Source of the DNA: Mesostigma viride
Taxonomy: Eukaryota > Streptophyta > Mesostigmatophyceae > Mesostigmatales > Mesostigmataceae
Length of the DNA: 64,000 bases
Assembly (NCBI GenBank): GCA_009746045.1
Contig: RPFO01000022.1
Coordinates: 4,320,202-4,384,201 of the forward strand
Direction of reading: 5' to 3'
In this document: in pieces, positions 63,882-64,000 of the stretch
Layout: every line of letters begins with the position of its first letter
Numbering within the stretch: the stretch's first letter is position 1
Made by a program: the position numbers and the translations under genes
The notes under the pieces: generated by a model
What the model was told of the DNA's origin: nothing
Database searches by the model: none
The model's input: the letters and a program-made list of their open reading frames with translations, nothing else

Positions 63882-64000
63882 TGTTCGGTTGCGGGGTTCG
63901 CAGCGGGGCGCCTTGTTGTTGATGTCAGCTAAGACGGCTAAGGGGGAGGTGCAGTCTGTGGTGATCGAGGATGTCATGACTGAGACCCTCTTGCGGGCTT

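Larger units (their letters stand above)
45666..64000. mobile_element. CACTA (En/Spm) DNA transposon II with two divergent genes, carrying nested insertions
   Basis: Left terminus CACTAGGAAGTCGG at 45666, identical to CACTA I, with subterminal repeats to about 46040. It carries a minus-strand gene (48338-52545) and a plus-strand Tnp2 gene (53328-59683) around a shared upstream region. Nested in it are the palindrome 49341-50286, the LTR-like element 53736-56103, the split-direct-repeat element 56612-58738, and the DIRS/PAT-like element from about 59700. The right terminus should lie beyond the window; the given end is the window edge. Assigning both genes to one element is inference from their arrangement. 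Confidence 0.6.
59700..64000 (+). mobile_element. DIRS/PAT-like tyrosine-recombinase retrotransposon, 5' part
   Basis: Begins ATTCGGGGTTCTCTGAACAT, closely like the solo unit at 10112, then an A1-type noncoding end to about 60150. Then a gag-like gene (60152-61210) and an RT-RNase H gene that leads into a recombinase (61638 on). The right end with B1-A2-B2 lies beyond the window. It is probably of the kind that could mobilise the short split-direct-repeat elements seen here. Coding region not fully whole. Confidence 0.8.

Overview
The window is nuclear DNA of a eukaryote, most likely a green-lineage alga. The clues are spliced transposase genes, Ty1/copia-type elements, CACTA (En/Spm) elements with plant-like Tnp2 transposases, and tyrosine-recombinase retroelements with split direct repeats, the kind known from Volvox (Kangaroo) and Chlamydomonas (TOC1). 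The species is an inference; no rRNA, tRNA or organelle gene was found to fix it. Nearly all the sequence is transposon stacked on transposon. The only host-gene signal recognised is an ankyrin-repeat locus.

Layout. 1-10.1 kb: the right end of a TTAA-specific DNA transposon holds the 3' part of a large LTR element (3' LTR 8968-9746). That element is itself split by a young copia element, copia-1 (915-8679, LTRs 522 bp, one difference seen). 10.1-10.7 kb: a solo A-B unit of a split-direct-repeat element. 10.7-11.9 kb: unidentified coding-like remnant. 11.9-20.5 kb: copia-2 (11874-20503), carrying a non-autonomous split-direct-repeat element (17681-19822) in its 3' region. 21.0-41.9 kb: a tandem array of ~1.15-kb units, each with one ankyrin exon on the minus strand. 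The array is split by a TTAA-flanked transposon (22585-27926, itself holding a TA-flanked element with a 43-bp minisatellite), by a piggyBac-like element (31388-32734), and by copia-3 (32891-41398, minus strand), which sits inside an ankyrin exon.

41.9 kb to the end: two CACTA elements begin with the same terminus, CACTAGGAAGTCGG, at 41949 and 45666. The first keeps the C-terminal half of a minus-strand Tnp2 transposase. The second has two divergent genes: a minus-strand proline-rich, coiled-coil gene (48338-52545) and a plus-strand Tnp2 gene (53328-59683), separated by a hairpin-rich shared promoter region. Three elements have inserted into these genes: a 946-bp palindrome with a 5-bp target duplication (49341-50286), a small LTR-like element (53736-56103), and a split-direct-repeat element (56612-58738). 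A DIRS/PAT-like retroelement with gag-like and RT-RNase H genes starts near 59700 and runs off the window.

Most unusual points: the copia elements have the order integrase, protease-like, RT, RNase H, and LTR ends AGTTR...YAACT instead of TG...CA. The 946-bp palindrome shares those termini and the 5-bp duplication size. Two different TTAA-type transposons occupy the same TTAA in paralogous ankyrin units. Four well-phased CACTA exons contain an in-frame TAG or TAA.
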